Notes: a model not told the origin generated them from the sequence alone. 8,787 nt of DNA from an uncultured Clostridia bacterium (GCA_947624425.1 CANQKG010000049.1:1-8787); one strand, 5' to 3'; shown: positions 1 to 6,529, counted from the stretch's first letter. Translations and numbers: made by a program.

Positions 1-507
1 CTCGGGATCGGCGGTATGCAGATCGGTGAGAATCCGCTCGATCATCAGCTTGGTGCTGCCGTAGGGATTGGTGGTGGACAGCGGAAAGTCCTCCCGGATC
101 GGCACCGATTTGGGCGAACCGTACACGGTGGCGGACGAACTGAACACGATCCGCTTTACCCCGTGCTTGGACATGACCTCGCAGAGGTTAAAAGTGCCGG
201 TGAGATTGTTATGGTAGTAAAGCAGCGGCTTTGCCACCGATTCGCCGACTGCTTTCAGTCCCGCAAAATGAATGCAGCTGTCGATCTCAGGATTCTCGGT
301 CAGCACCTGATCCAGCGCCTCACGGTCGAGCAAATCCACCCGATAGAATTTGGGCGCCCTGCCGGTGAGCTTCTCGATCCGTTTGACCGCTTCCTCCTTA
401 CTGTTATAGAGGTTATCCACGATCACCACGTCATATCCGGCGTTCATCAGCTCTACACAGGTGTGCGAACCGATATATCCCGCGCCTCCGGTCACCAATA
501 CTGCCAT
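1..507 (-). CDS. galE: UDP-glucose 4-epimerase, N-terminal half (runs off the left edge)
   Basis: Interconverts UDP-glucose and UDP-galactose in the cytoplasm using tightly bound NAD (Leloir pathway and supply of galactosyl precursors). The 169 visible residues begin MAVLVTGGAGYIGSH, the glycine-rich NAD-binding loop of the extended short-chain dehydrogenase family. HFAGLKAVGES follows, then SSSATVYG with Ser124, and NPYGSTK with Tyr149 and Lys153. These catalytic positions match the E. coli GalE numbering. The family is usually about 330-340 residues, so roughly half is missing beyond the window and no stop codon is present. The ATG at 507 is preceded by TAAGGAGA with a 9-nt gap. The gene lies 76 nt downstream of potD on the same strand and has its own promoter. 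A related sugar-nucleotide epimerase is possible, but the motif match to GalE is very close. Confidence 0.95.
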   Translation of the reverse strand, partial: MAVLVTGGAGYIGSHTCVELMNAGYDVVIVDNLYNSKEEAVKRIEKLTGRAPKFYRVDLLDREALDQVLTENPEIDSCIHFAGLKAVGESVAKPLLYYHNNLTGTFNLCEVMSKHGVKRIVFSSSATVYGSPKSVPIREDFPLSTTNPYGSTKLMIERILTDLHTADPE

Positions 508-541
508 CTGTCCATCTCTCCTTACGCTACATGATATTTAC

Positions 542-570
542 AGTATAAAACGATACCGCCAAAATGTCAA
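542..570 (-). promoter_or_regulatory. galE promoter (-35 TTGACA, 17-nt spacer, -10 TATACT)
   Basis: On the minus strand TTGACA (570-565) and TATACT (547-542) are separated by exactly 17 nt, close to the consensus for the housekeeping sigma factor. Transcription would start near 535, about 28 nt before the galE ATG, leaving room only for the Shine-Dalgarno TAAGGAGA (524-517). The -35 box begins 14 nt after the potD stop codon. ACCGCC occurs twice here (555-560 and 570-575), and a short palindrome (572-583) sits just upstream of the -35. Both are weak operator candidates. Confidence 0.85.
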
Positions 571-583
571 CCGCCGTCCGGCG

Positions 584-1651
584 TCAGCCTGCCTTGATCT
601 CCAGCCAGAGAGACTGGATCAGAGCGTTGATGTCGGCAGGCAGGTGGACAAAGCTCTCACAGCGATCCAGCACCTCCCGGTCGGGATAGAGAATTTTGCT
701 GTTTTTCCACTCCGGCTCCAGCTCGTCATAAACGCTTTGCAGCGGTGTGGAGTAGCTGATCATCTCGACATTCGCTTTTGCGATCCGGGTCTCGCACATA
801 AAGTTGATAAACTGTTCCGCCTCGGTCTTATGTGCCGAGCCTTTCTGCACCACCATCGAATCCACAAACAGGTTGCTGCCCTCTTCCGGCATGGCAAATG
901 CGATATTCGGATTTTCCTCCTGAATCAGCAGAGTATCGCCGGCATAATAGGGCGCCATCACCGCCTCGCCGTTTTCCATTTTATCCAGTATCTCGTCCAT
1001 CAGATATGCCTGCCACTTCTGCTTTTTCAGTTCTTCGGCGGCTTCCTGCCATTCATAGGCATTGGTGGAATTTTGGGAATAGCCCAGCTTTTTCATGGCG
1101 ATTCCCAGTGCGTCACGGGGATTATCGAACATCAGCACCTGATCGGCATACTGCGGATCCCACAGCACATCCCAGCTGGTCGGGACCTCCTTCACCACCG
1201 AGCTGTCGTAAATGATCCCTACCGTTCCCCAGATATAGGGAACCGAATAGATATTGTTCGGGTCAAAAGGCAGGTTCTTATACTGCTCCATGACGTCGGC
1301 ATAATTGGGAATATTGGAGAAATCCAGCTGCTCCACCATGTCCTCCTCGATCATACGGGCGGTCATATAGTCGGACGGAATGATCACATCATACTGTGCG
1401 GAACCGCTTTGCAGCTTGGCGTACATCTCCTCGTTGCTGGCAAAGGTGGTGTACTCCACCTTGATATGGGGATATGCCTTTTCAAACTCGGCAATGGTGT
1501 CCAGCGTGTCCCCCTCGCCGGTGGAAATATAATCTCCGCCCCAGTTGTAGACCTTTAACACAATCTTATCGCTGTCGCCGCAGCCCGCCAGCGACAGGCA
1601 TGACAGCAAAAGAAATACGACAGTAAATACCGAAATGATTCGTTTCATCAT
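584..1651 (-). CDS. potD: Spermidine/putrescine ABC transporter, substrate-binding lipoprotein
   Basis: Captures polyamines outside the membrane and delivers them to the PotB/PotC channel. The 355 residues begin with a short positive stretch (MMKRI), a hydrophobic helix and the lipobox LAGC with Cys24, so the mature protein is lipid-anchored. E. coli PotD landmarks follow in order: VYNW (about 34-37), SNEEMYAKL (72-80), PSDY (92-95), PFDPNN and VPYIWG (128-142), KKLGYS (187-192), FVDS (262-265), and near the end YSTP and LYPD. Length is typical of the family. The first ATG (1651) lies only 3 nt after AAAGGAG, while the second (1648) lies 6 nt after it and makes a TGATG junction with the potC stop. 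The second start is therefore at least as likely. It is the last gene of the potABCD operon. Polyamine specificity is inferred from similarity; several pocket residues differ from E. coli. Confidence 0.92.
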   Translation of the reverse strand: MMKRIISVFTVVFLLLSCLSLAGCGDSDKIVLKVYNWGGDYISTGEGDTLDTIAEFEKAYPHIKVEYTTFASNEEMYAKLQSGSAQYDVIIPSDYMTARMIEEDMVEQLDFSNIPNYADVMEQYKNLPFDPNNIYSVPYIWGTVGIIYDSSVVKEVPTSWDVLWDPQYADQVLMFDNPRDALGIAMKKLGYSQNSTNAYEWQEAAEELKKQKWQAYLMDEILDKMENGEAVMAPYYAGDTLLIQEENPNIAFAMPEEGSNLFVDSMVVQKGSAHKTEAEQFINFMCETRIAKANVEMISYSTPLQSVYDELEPEWKNSKILYPDREVLDRCESFVHLPADINALIQSLWLEIKAG

Positions 1652-2454
1652 AAGCTCCTTTCCTGTTCCCTTTTTTCCAGTCTGCTGTCCCGCAGGTTGA
1701 CGAAGATCAAAATGAGCAGCACCACCAAAAACAGCAGGGTGAACATGGCGTTGATCTTAGGCGACACCGGCTTTCGCGTCATGGAATAAATGGTGATCGG
1801 CAGCGTTTGAAAAGACGAGCTGCCGCTGGTGAAATAGGTAACGATAAAATCGTCCAGCGAGAAGGTGAACGCCATGAAAAGCCCCGACACCACGCCGGGC
1901 AGTATTTCGGGCAGAACCACCTTTAAGAGAGCCTGGTGCCTGCGGCAGCCCAGATCGAGCGCCGCTTCATACAGATTGTGATCCATCTGCCGCAGCTTCG
2001 GCAGGATGTTGAGGATCACATAGGGAAGCGAAAAGGTGATGTGGGCGATCAAGATCGACCAAAAGCCCAGTTCCAGTCCCAAAAGACGGGTACCCAGCAC
2101 GAACAGAAGCATCATCGAAACGCCGATGACGATATCGGGATTGATGACCGGAATATAGGTGACATTCATCACCGCGGTACGAACCCGCTTTTTCATCCGG
2201 CTGATCCCGATTGCCGCCAGCGTGCCGAGAATGGTGGCAATCACCGAGGAAAGCACCGCAACGATCAGCGTGTTCTTAAGCGAAGTCATCAGCATATCGT
2301 CCCGCAGCATCTCCCGGTACCAGTTTAAGGTAAAGCCGGTGAAGACCGAGCGGGATTTGGACTGATTAAACGAGAAGAAGATCAGCACCGCGATGGGCGT
2401 ATAGAGAAAAAGGAAAATCAGACCCATATAAAAGCGGGAGAGCAGTTTTTTCAT
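1648..2454 (-). CDS. potC: Spermidine/putrescine ABC transporter, permease PotC
   Basis: One of the two membrane subunits that form the polyamine channel. The 268-residue protein has a first membrane helix at about 10-28, a cluster of further hydrophobic segments, and the EAA loop (E163-A-A-L-D-L-G169, followed by a LPEILPG turn at about 181-187) that docks on the PotA ATPase. SLDDF at about 199-203 is typical of the PotC branch and separates it from PotB. The tail is charged (RDSRLEKREQE). Length agrees with the family (about 260-270). The ATG at 2454 overlaps the potB stop in ATGA, and GAGGGGG lies 7 nt upstream inside potB. At its other end the stop overlaps the potD start, so the genes are probably translationally coupled. 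Confidence 0.94.
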   Translation of the reverse strand: MKKLLSRFYMGLIFLFLYTPIAVLIFFSFNQSKSRSVFTGFTLNWYREMLRDDMLMTSLKNTLIVAVLSSVIATILGTLAAIGISRMKKRVRTAVMNVTYIPVINPDIVIGVSMMLLFVLGTRLLGLELGFWSILIAHITFSLPYVILNILPKLRQMDHNLYEAALDLGCRRHQALLKVVLPEILPGVVSGLFMAFTFSLDDFIVTYFTSGSSSFQTLPITIYSMTRKPVSPKINAMFTLLFLVVLLILIFVNLRDSRLEKREQERSL

Positions 2455-3260
2455 ATCATCGCCCCCTCGATCTCCTCGCTGTCAAAGAGGTTCATGATCG
2501 CCATAATGATCAGCATCAGCACCATCAGCACCAGTGCAAGAGCGCTTCCGGCATAGGGGTCGTAGGCGCTGCCGATAAACTGCTGCTCGATCAGATCGCC
2601 GATCAGCAGATTGCTGCTGCCGCCCAGCCAGCGGGAGATGATAAAGGTGGAGACCGACGGCACAAAGACCATCGTGATCCCCGATATGATGCCCGGCATC
2701 GAAAGCGGTATGATGATCCGCCCGATCACCCGTATGCCGTCCGCGCCGAGATCCCGCGCCGCCTCGATCACCGAGCGGTCGATCTTCACCATGACCGAGT
2801 AAAGCGGAAGGATCATAAAGGGCAGATAGTTATAAACCATCCCCAAAATGACCGCGCCCTGGGTGTTGATCATATGCACCGGCCCCAAGCCGATCAGCCC
2901 CAAAAACCGGTTGATCAGTCCGGTGTCCTCCAGCAGCGTCATCCAAGCGCGGGTGCAAAGCAGAAAGTTCATCCACATCGGCAGCATGACAAGCAAAAGC
3001 AGGGTGCGCTGCCTATTTCCGGTCGAACGGGCGATCCGATAGGCGACCGGGAACGCCAGCACCAGACAAAGCGCCGTTGCGACCAGCGCCAGCCAGATCG
3101 AGCGGGCAAATACCGGCGCATATTTCGGGATATTCGTCAGGTTTTGAAGGGTAAAGCCGCCCTCTTTTGCGGTAAACGCATAGTACACCACCATGCCGAG
3201 CGGCACCAGCGTAAACAAAAGCATCCAGACAAGATAGGGCGCCGCCATTCGTTTTCTCAT
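2451..3260 (-). CDS. potB: Spermidine/putrescine ABC transporter, permease PotB
   Basis: Partner membrane subunit of PotC in the polyamine importer. The 269 residues start MRKRMAAPYLVWML, a positive-inside anchor leading into a first membrane helix at about 8-28. Further hydrophobic segments lie at about 53-73, 87-105, 135-157, 190-208 and 238-258. The EAA coupling loop is at 166-172 (EAARDLG), followed by IIIPLSMPG (182-190). The conserved pairing of WMNFLLCTRAW before the loop with DLIEQQF after it is the PotB pattern. The ATG at 3260 overlaps the potA stop as ATGA, with GGGGAGGGG 5 nt upstream inside potA. The stop overlaps potC in the same way. The protein is normal in length and has no visible lesion. 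Confidence 0.94.
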   Translation of the reverse strand: MRKRMAAPYLVWMLLFTLVPLGMVVYYAFTAKEGGFTLQNLTNIPKYAPVFARSIWLALVATALCLVLAFPVAYRIARSTGNRQRTLLLLVMLPMWMNFLLCTRAWMTLLEDTGLINRFLGLIGLGPVHMINTQGAVILGMVYNYLPFMILPLYSVMVKIDRSVIEAARDLGADGIRVIGRIIIPLSMPGIISGITMVFVPSVSTFIISRWLGGSSNLLIGDLIEQQFIGSAYDPYAGSALALVLMVLMLIIMAIMNLFDSEEIEGAMI

Positions 3261-4654
3261 GACTGCCCCTCCCCATCACAGGGTACTACCTCGATCTTAT
3301 CAAAGTCGAACCGGAACGGGATATCGGTCGCCACCTGCTCATCATTCTGGGAATAGATCATGATCGGCGCGTCGATCGCGTAAGCGTAAAGGATACACTC
3401 ATTGTAAGCACCCTTATAGACCACCGACTCCAAAAATCCGACCGCATGGCTTTTATCCGCCGACACGATCTCAATATCATGCGGGTTGATCGTCAGCCGA
3501 ACGCGGCTGCCCTCCGGCAGGTCGATATCCGGTCGGGTGAAGCTCACCTCGCCGCCGAAAAAGCTGACCGTATGCGCGTCGGTGATCGTACCATAACAGA
3601 CATTCTTATCCCCGCTAAACAGCTTTTCCATGATATGTATTTCATTCGGGTCGACCTGTATCCCGATCGTGGAACCGACCGGTGCGCAATCGGTGGACTG
3701 AATGACCCAGTGCAGACCGTTTATCTCCACCGTCATTTCATAATGCACGCCCTTGAAAACGGTATTCTCCACCACGCCGCAGACCATGCCCTGCTGAGTG
3801 GGAACCACCTTGACATCCTCCGGACGGATCACCACATCGACCGGATGATCGGCAGGAAAACCCCTGTCCACGCAGTCCCAGTCACTGCCGCCGAACGACG
3901 CCAGAAAATCACGGCGCATGATCCCGTCGAAGATATTGTTGTCCCCGATAAAGTCCGCCACAAAGGCGTTCTTCGGCTCGTTGTAAATATCCTCCGGCGT
4001 GCCGATCTGCTGAATTTCACCGTCATTCATCACCACAACAGTATCGCTCATGGTGAGCGCTTCCTCCTGATCGTGGGTGACATAGACAAAAGTGATCCCC
4101 ATCTGCTTCTGGATCATCTTCAATTCGGTCTGCATCTCCTTGCGGAGTTTTAAGTCCAGCGCGCCGAGCGGCTCATCCAGCAACAGCACGCGGGGACGGT
4201 TAATCAGCGCACGGGCGATCGCCACCCGCTGCTGCTGTCCACCCGAAAGCTGCTCTATCCGCCGCCGGTCAAAGCCTTTGAGGTTGACAAGCTCCAGCAT
4301 CTGCAGCACCCGCTGCCGTATTTCGTCCTTCGGCAGCTTTTTGAGCTTCAGCCCGAAGGCGATATTGTCAAACACATTCAGATGCGGAAAAAGCGCATAC
4401 CGCTGGAACACCGTATTCACCTGCCGTTTATCCGGCGGCAGATCGGTAATGTCCTGCCCGTCAAACCACACTCTCCCCGTTTCAGGTCGGGTAAAGCCGC
4501 CGATACAGCGCAGCGTAGTGGTCTTTCCGCAGCCGGACGGTCCCAGTAATGTGACAAACTCTCGATCCCGTATCGAAAGGTTTAAGTCGCTGAGTACCTT
4601 CTCCCCGTCATAGGATACATCGATATGCTCCAAACGAATGATCTCATGCTCCAT
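3257..4654 (-). CDS. potA: Spermidine/putrescine ABC transporter, ATP-binding protein with extended C-terminus
   Basis: Cytoplasmic ATPase that powers polyamine import through PotB/PotC. In the 465-residue product the Walker A is GPSGCGKT (about 38-45), the Q-loop Gln is at 84, the signature is LSGGQQQR (136-143), Walker B ends in D160-E161, the D-loop is LGALD (163-167) and the switch His is 194. The C-terminal part is unusually long. The family is often about 350-380 residues, but here a TOBE-like module at about 274-342 (IRPEDV, then VENTVFKG) is followed by a second, similar module at about 385-457 (INPHDI, then LESVVYKG). Start choice: an in-frame ATG at 4663 sits almost on top of the AAGGGGG Shine-Dalgarno, whereas the ATG at 4654 has a 10-nt gap, so 4654 is preferred. 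It is first in the operon and its stop overlaps potB. Confidence 0.93.
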   Translation of the reverse strand: MEHEIIRLEHIDVSYDGEKVLSDLNLSIRDREFVTLLGPSGCGKTTTLRCIGGFTRPETGRVWFDGQDITDLPPDKRQVNTVFQRYALFPHLNVFDNIAFGLKLKKLPKDEIRQRVLQMLELVNLKGFDRRRIEQLSGGQQQRVAIARALINRPRVLLLDEPLGALDLKLRKEMQTELKMIQKQMGITFVYVTHDQEEALTMSDTVVVMNDGEIQQIGTPEDIYNEPKNAFVADFIGDNNIFDGIMRRDFLASFGGSDWDCVDRGFPADHPVDVVIRPEDVKVVPTQQGMVCGVVENTVFKGVHYEMTVEINGLHWVIQSTDCAPVGSTIGIQVDPNEIHIMEKLFSGDKNVCYGTITDAHTVSFFGGEVSFTRPDIDLPEGSRVRLTINPHDIEIVSADKSHAVGFLESVVYKGAYNECILYAYAIDAPIMIYSQNDEQVATDIPFRFDFDKIEVVPCDGEGQS

Positions 4655-4663
4655 CTTACCCAT

Positions 4664-4828
4664 TCCCCCTTTGCGGATTCAGCAGCGGCTCCCCCGCTGC
4701 CCACGGCGGTTTTGCACTGCCGCCCGCAAAAGGCTTTCCCCCGCGCCTGAGCGCAGGTTACAGCAGTACAGCTTCGTCCGTGCTTTCGGCTTCGCCCGAA
4801 GGCGAAGCGCAGATACGAATAAGACTTC
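4664..4828 (-). other. Structured 5' leader of potA, possibly a dispersed palindromic element
   Basis: This is the transcribed but apparently untranslated stretch between the potA promoter and start codon, and it is GC-rich compared with the AT-rich promoter. On the minus strand it can fold into several hairpins. The first is a perfect 8-bp stem closed by a C(UUCG)G tetraloop (4808-4789). The second is a 7-bp stem with one G-U pair and loop UCAG (4757-4740). The third is TTTTGC/GCAAAA around a 10-nt loop (about 4732-4711). The last is a perfect 7-bp stem with loop GGGAG (4700-4682), just before the AAGGGGG ribosome site. No hairpin is followed by a U-run, so none is an ordinary terminator. 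I do not recognise it as a known riboswitch class. A leader regulator or a repeat element inserted in the leader are both possible. Confidence 0.5.
4669..4675 (-). promoter_or_regulatory. Ribosome binding site that decides the potA start
   Basis: AAAGGGGG on the minus strand. It is 10 nt before the ATG at 4654 but only about 2 nt before the ATG at 4663, which argues for the downstream start. It lies just after the last leader hairpin (4700-4682). Confidence 0.55.
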
Positions 4829-4834
4829 ATAAAA

Positions 4835-4862
4835 AATATACCACAGTTTCGTAAAATGTCAA
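4835..4862 (-). promoter_or_regulatory. potABCD promoter (-35 TTGACA, 16-nt spacer, -10 TATATT)
   Basis: On the minus strand a perfect TTGACA (4862-4857) and TATATT (4840-4835) are 16 nt apart, giving transcription from about 4828. The 10-mer TTGACATTTT is identical to that at the galE promoter. The -35 box directly abuts an inverted repeat (4863-4881) shared with the divergent antiporter promoter. Confidence 0.85.
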
Positions 4863-4881
4863 GGCAAAGCGGGAATTTGCC
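4863..4881. promoter_or_regulatory. Candidate operator: GGCAAA-N7-TTTGCC between divergent promoters
   Basis: A perfect inverted repeat (arms 4863-4868 and 4876-4881, 7-nt spacer) fills the gap between the two divergent -35 boxes (4857-4862 minus, 4885-4890 plus). Its size and symmetry suit a dimeric repressor or activator that could touch both promoters. The protein that would bind is not encoded in the window, and I do not recognise the motif as a known operator. Confidence 0.45.
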
Positions 4882-4884
4882 GTC

Positions 4885-4912
4885 TTGCTTTTTCGACGTC
4901 GGAGAGTATAAT
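4885..4912 (+). promoter_or_regulatory. Antiporter promoter (-35 TTGCTT, 16-nt spacer, -10 TATAAT)
   Basis: A perfect -10 TATAAT (4907-4912) stands 16 nt after TTGCTT (4885-4890). Transcription would begin near 4919, leaving a leader of about 30 nt that contains the AAAGGA ribosome site (4932-4937) for the ATG at 4949. It is divergent from, and back-to-back with, the potA promoter. Confidence 0.8.
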
Positions 4913-4948
4913 AGTACACAGGTCAAAACAGAAAGGAAGCTCTTTACC

Positions 4949-6262
4949 ATGCAAATTCTCTTATCCGTTTCGGTCGCGATGCTGACGGGTCTGCTGATGA
5001 CCCGTGTGTTCAAGCCGCTCAAGCTGCCCACCGTTACGGCATACCTGATCGCCGGTGTGCTGATCGGTCCGTATTGCCTTGGTGCGCTTCATATCACCGG
5101 TTTCGGCTTCAATTCCGCCGAGGAATTGACCCATATCGGGCTTGTCTCCGATGTTGCACTGGGCTTTATCGCCTTTTCGATCGGGAACGAATTTCGGCTC
5201 AACGACCTGAAAAAGACCGGCAAGCAGGCATTTATCGTCGGCACCGCGCAGGCGCTTGTCACCACGCTGATCGTGACGGTGATCCTCATCGGCGTACATC
5301 TGCTGATGCCCGATCATCTGACAATCCAGCAGGCGCTCACCCTCGGCGCGATCGCCACCGCCACCGCGCCTGCCGCCACGCTGATGGTGGTGCGGCAATA
5401 TAAGGCAAACGGTCCTCTGACCCGTCTGCTGCTCCCGATCGTCGCATTGGACGACGCGGTCGGACTTGTGATCTTTGCGGTTTTATTCGGTATCTCCAAG
5501 GCGATCACCTCGTCGGAAGCGGACATCTTTGCCATTGTGGTCAATCCGCTGATCGAGATCGTCGCTTCCCTATTGCTGGGTGCGGTGATGGGCTTTATCC
5601 TGACCCAGCTGGAGCGCCTTTTCAATTCCAATACCAACCGTCTCAACATGACCATCGCCTTTGTCTTTCTCACCGCCTCGCTGGCGATGCTGGAATTCCA
5701 GATTGGCCCGGTGACGGTCGGCTTCTCCTCTTTGCTGGTCTGCATGATGCTGGGAACGGTGTTCTGCAACCTCTGTCCGCTGTCAAACAACCTGATGGGC
5801 GCCGCCGACAAGTGGACCTCTCCGCTTTTTGCGCTTTTCTTTGTCATCAGCGGCGCGGGACTGGAACTGAGCGTCTTTTCCGACTGGATCATTGTCCTGA
5901 TCGGCGTGATCTATATTCTGTTCCGCTCGGCGGGAAAATATATCGGCGCTTTCCTCAGTGCCAAGGCGGTACACTGTGAACCGCAGATCTGCCGCTATCT
6001 CGGCATCACCCTGCTGCCGCAGGCGGGCGTGGCGCTCGGCATGAGCGCCATGGCGATGCAACTGGGCAGTCAGGGAAATCTGATCCGCAATATCACGCTG
6101 TTTGCTATTCTGGTCTATGAGCTGATCGGTCCGCTGCTGACCAAATGGGCGCTGACCAAAGCCGGCGAGATCACCCCGATGCCGGAGGAAGTCCGCAACC
6201 GCCGCCGCAATCTGCTGGAGGCACTGCATAAAGAAAAGGCGGAGAAGGATGCTTCGCAGTAA
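4949..6262 (+). CDS. Cation/proton antiporter, CPA2 (KefB/NapA-like) family
   Basis: Integral membrane exchanger of Na+ or K+ for protons, for pH and salt homeostasis. The 437 residues are almost wholly hydrophobic, consistent with about 12-13 membrane segments. Family hallmarks: a first helix leading to LPTVTAYLIAGVLIGP (26-41); TATAPAAT (137-144) in the discontinuous helix; the paired ion-binding aspartates D168-D169 in VALDDAVGL; and RSAGKYIGA with Lys330 in the region that holds the conserved lysine of electrogenic relatives. The protein ends in a short charged tail with no RCK/TrkA-N nucleotide-binding domain, unlike full KefB/KefC. The open frame extends upstream to 4856, but that would include the promoter. 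The ATG at 4949 has AAAGGA 11 nt upstream and begins the hydrophobic helix. The ion transported cannot be told from sequence alone. It is a single-gene unit, divergent from potABCD. Confidence 0.88.
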   Translation: MQILLSVSVAMLTGLLMTRVFKPLKLPTVTAYLIAGVLIGPYCLGALHITGFGFNSAEELTHIGLVSDVALGFIAFSIGNEFRLNDLKKTGKQAFIVGTAQALVTTLIVTVILIGVHLLMPDHLTIQQALTLGAIATATAPAATLMVVRQYKANGPLTRLLLPIVALDDAVGLVIFAVLFGISKAITSSEADIFAIVVNPLIEIVASLLLGAVMGFILTQLERLFNSNTNRLNMTIAFVFLTASLAMLEFQIGPVTVGFSSLLVCMMLGTVFCNLCPLSNNLMGAADKWTSPLFALFFVISGAGLELSVFSDWIIVLIGVIYILFRSAGKYIGAFLSAKAVHCEPQICRYLGITLLPQAGVALGMSAMAMQLGSQGNLIRNITLFAILVYELIGPLLTKWALTKAGEITPMPEEVRNRRRNLLEALHKEKAEKDASQ

Positions 6263-6293
6263 AAAACGGTCGCTCCTTGAGGAACCGGTTTTT
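6262..6293 (+). terminator. Terminator-like hairpin after the antiporter gene
   Basis: Starting at the stop codon, an imperfect stem (AAAAAC-GGT against ACC-GGTTTTT with a bulged G, plus TCC/GGA near the loop) ends in five T residues. The internal bulge makes it weaker than the hairpins further on. It is roughly symmetric and could also act on minus-strand transcription. Confidence 0.55.
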
Positions 6294-6331
6294 CGGCAGC
6301 TCGGAGTATGAAAAAGCTTAACGGAAAAATG

Positions 6332-6362
6332 AAAAACGGCAAGGGTCAAAAGACCCTTGCCG
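6332..6362 (-). terminator. Intrinsic terminator, third in line after tRNA-Pro
   Basis: A perfect 11-bp stem (6337-6347 with 6352-6362) with a 4-nt loop is followed on the minus strand by TTTTT (6336-6332). On the plus strand the tail is ATTCTTGT, so the minus direction is better supported. Confidence 0.75.
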
Positions 6363-6376
6363 ATTCTTGTAAATTG

Positions 6377-6404
6377 AAAACCACGCGACTATCGCGTGGT
6401 TTTT
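6377..6404. terminator. Bidirectional intrinsic terminator
   Basis: A perfect 11-bp stem AAAACCACGCG (6377-6387) pairs with CGCGTGGTTTT (6393-6403) around the loop ACTAT. T-runs lie on both flanks (TTTTTGCTTT on plus, TTTTCAATTT on minus), so it can stop the antiporter transcript as well as transcription from the tRNA side. Confidence 0.8.
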
Positions 6405-6410
6405 GCTTTA

Positions 6411-6447
6411 CAAAAAGCGTCGGAGCAAAGCAGACTTTGCTCCGACG
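6411..6447 (-). terminator. Intrinsic terminator abutting the tRNA-Pro CCA end
   Basis: A perfect 13-bp stem (6418-6430 with 6435-6447) with a 4-nt loop is followed on the minus strand by CTTTTTG (6417-6411). The stem begins at the very next base after the encoded CCA of the tRNA, so the pre-tRNA 3' trailer is the terminator itself. Confidence 0.85.
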
Positions 6448-6524
6448 TGGTCTGAGTGACGGGACTCGAACCCACGGCCTCCACCACCCCAAGGTGGCGC
6501 GCTACCAAACTGCGCTACACCCAG
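6448..6524 (-). tRNA. tRNA-Pro, anticodon GGG, CCA encoded
   Basis: A 77-nt cloverleaf on the minus strand. The acceptor CTGGGTG pairs with CACTCAG (one G-U), the D stem is GCGC/GCGC around AGTTTGGTA, and the anticodon stem CCACC/GGTGG holds the loop TTGGGGT. U33 is followed by GGG (6490-6488) and G37, as expected for proline. The T arm is GTGGG-TTCGAGT-CCCGT, whose two outer pairs are wobbles (G-U, U-G). Discriminator A and CCA are encoded. It should read CCC and CCU codons. It has its own promoter and a terminator directly after it, but may also receive read-through from ywlG. Confidence 0.95.
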
Positions 6525-6529
6525 ACAAG

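Noticed and set aside
461..1558. Long plus-strand open frame antisense to potD (365 codons)
   Set aside because: It lies opposite a clear lipoprotein gene in a moderately GC-rich genome. The translation has no family signature, is rich in His and Ile, and lacks a convincing start context.
3446..4153. Plus-strand open frame antisense to potA (235 codons)
   Set aside because: It is a shadow of the ABC ATPase. The composition is His/Asp-rich and no ribosome site or promoter is seen.
4789..4808. UUCG-capped hairpin as a transcription attenuator terminator
   Set aside because: The stem is strong, but no U-run follows it on either strand, so intrinsic termination is not supported.
4582..4830. Minus-strand small open frame through the potA leader (starts MKSYSYLRFAF)
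   Set aside because: Its ATG is at the predicted transcription start with no ribosome site, it runs through all the hairpins and 70 nt into potA in another frame, and its composition (Arg, Cys, Gly, Ala) looks like translated structured RNA.
4856..4948. N-terminal extension of the antiporter by 31 codons
   Set aside because: The extension would begin upstream of the promoter -10 box and contains no hydrophobic segment. The ATG at 4949 has a proper ribosome site.
6487..6489. Reading the proline anticodon as TGG
   Set aside because: Placing the 5-bp CCACC/GGTGG stem fixes the loop as TTGGGGT, so positions 34-36 are GGG and the extra G is position 37.
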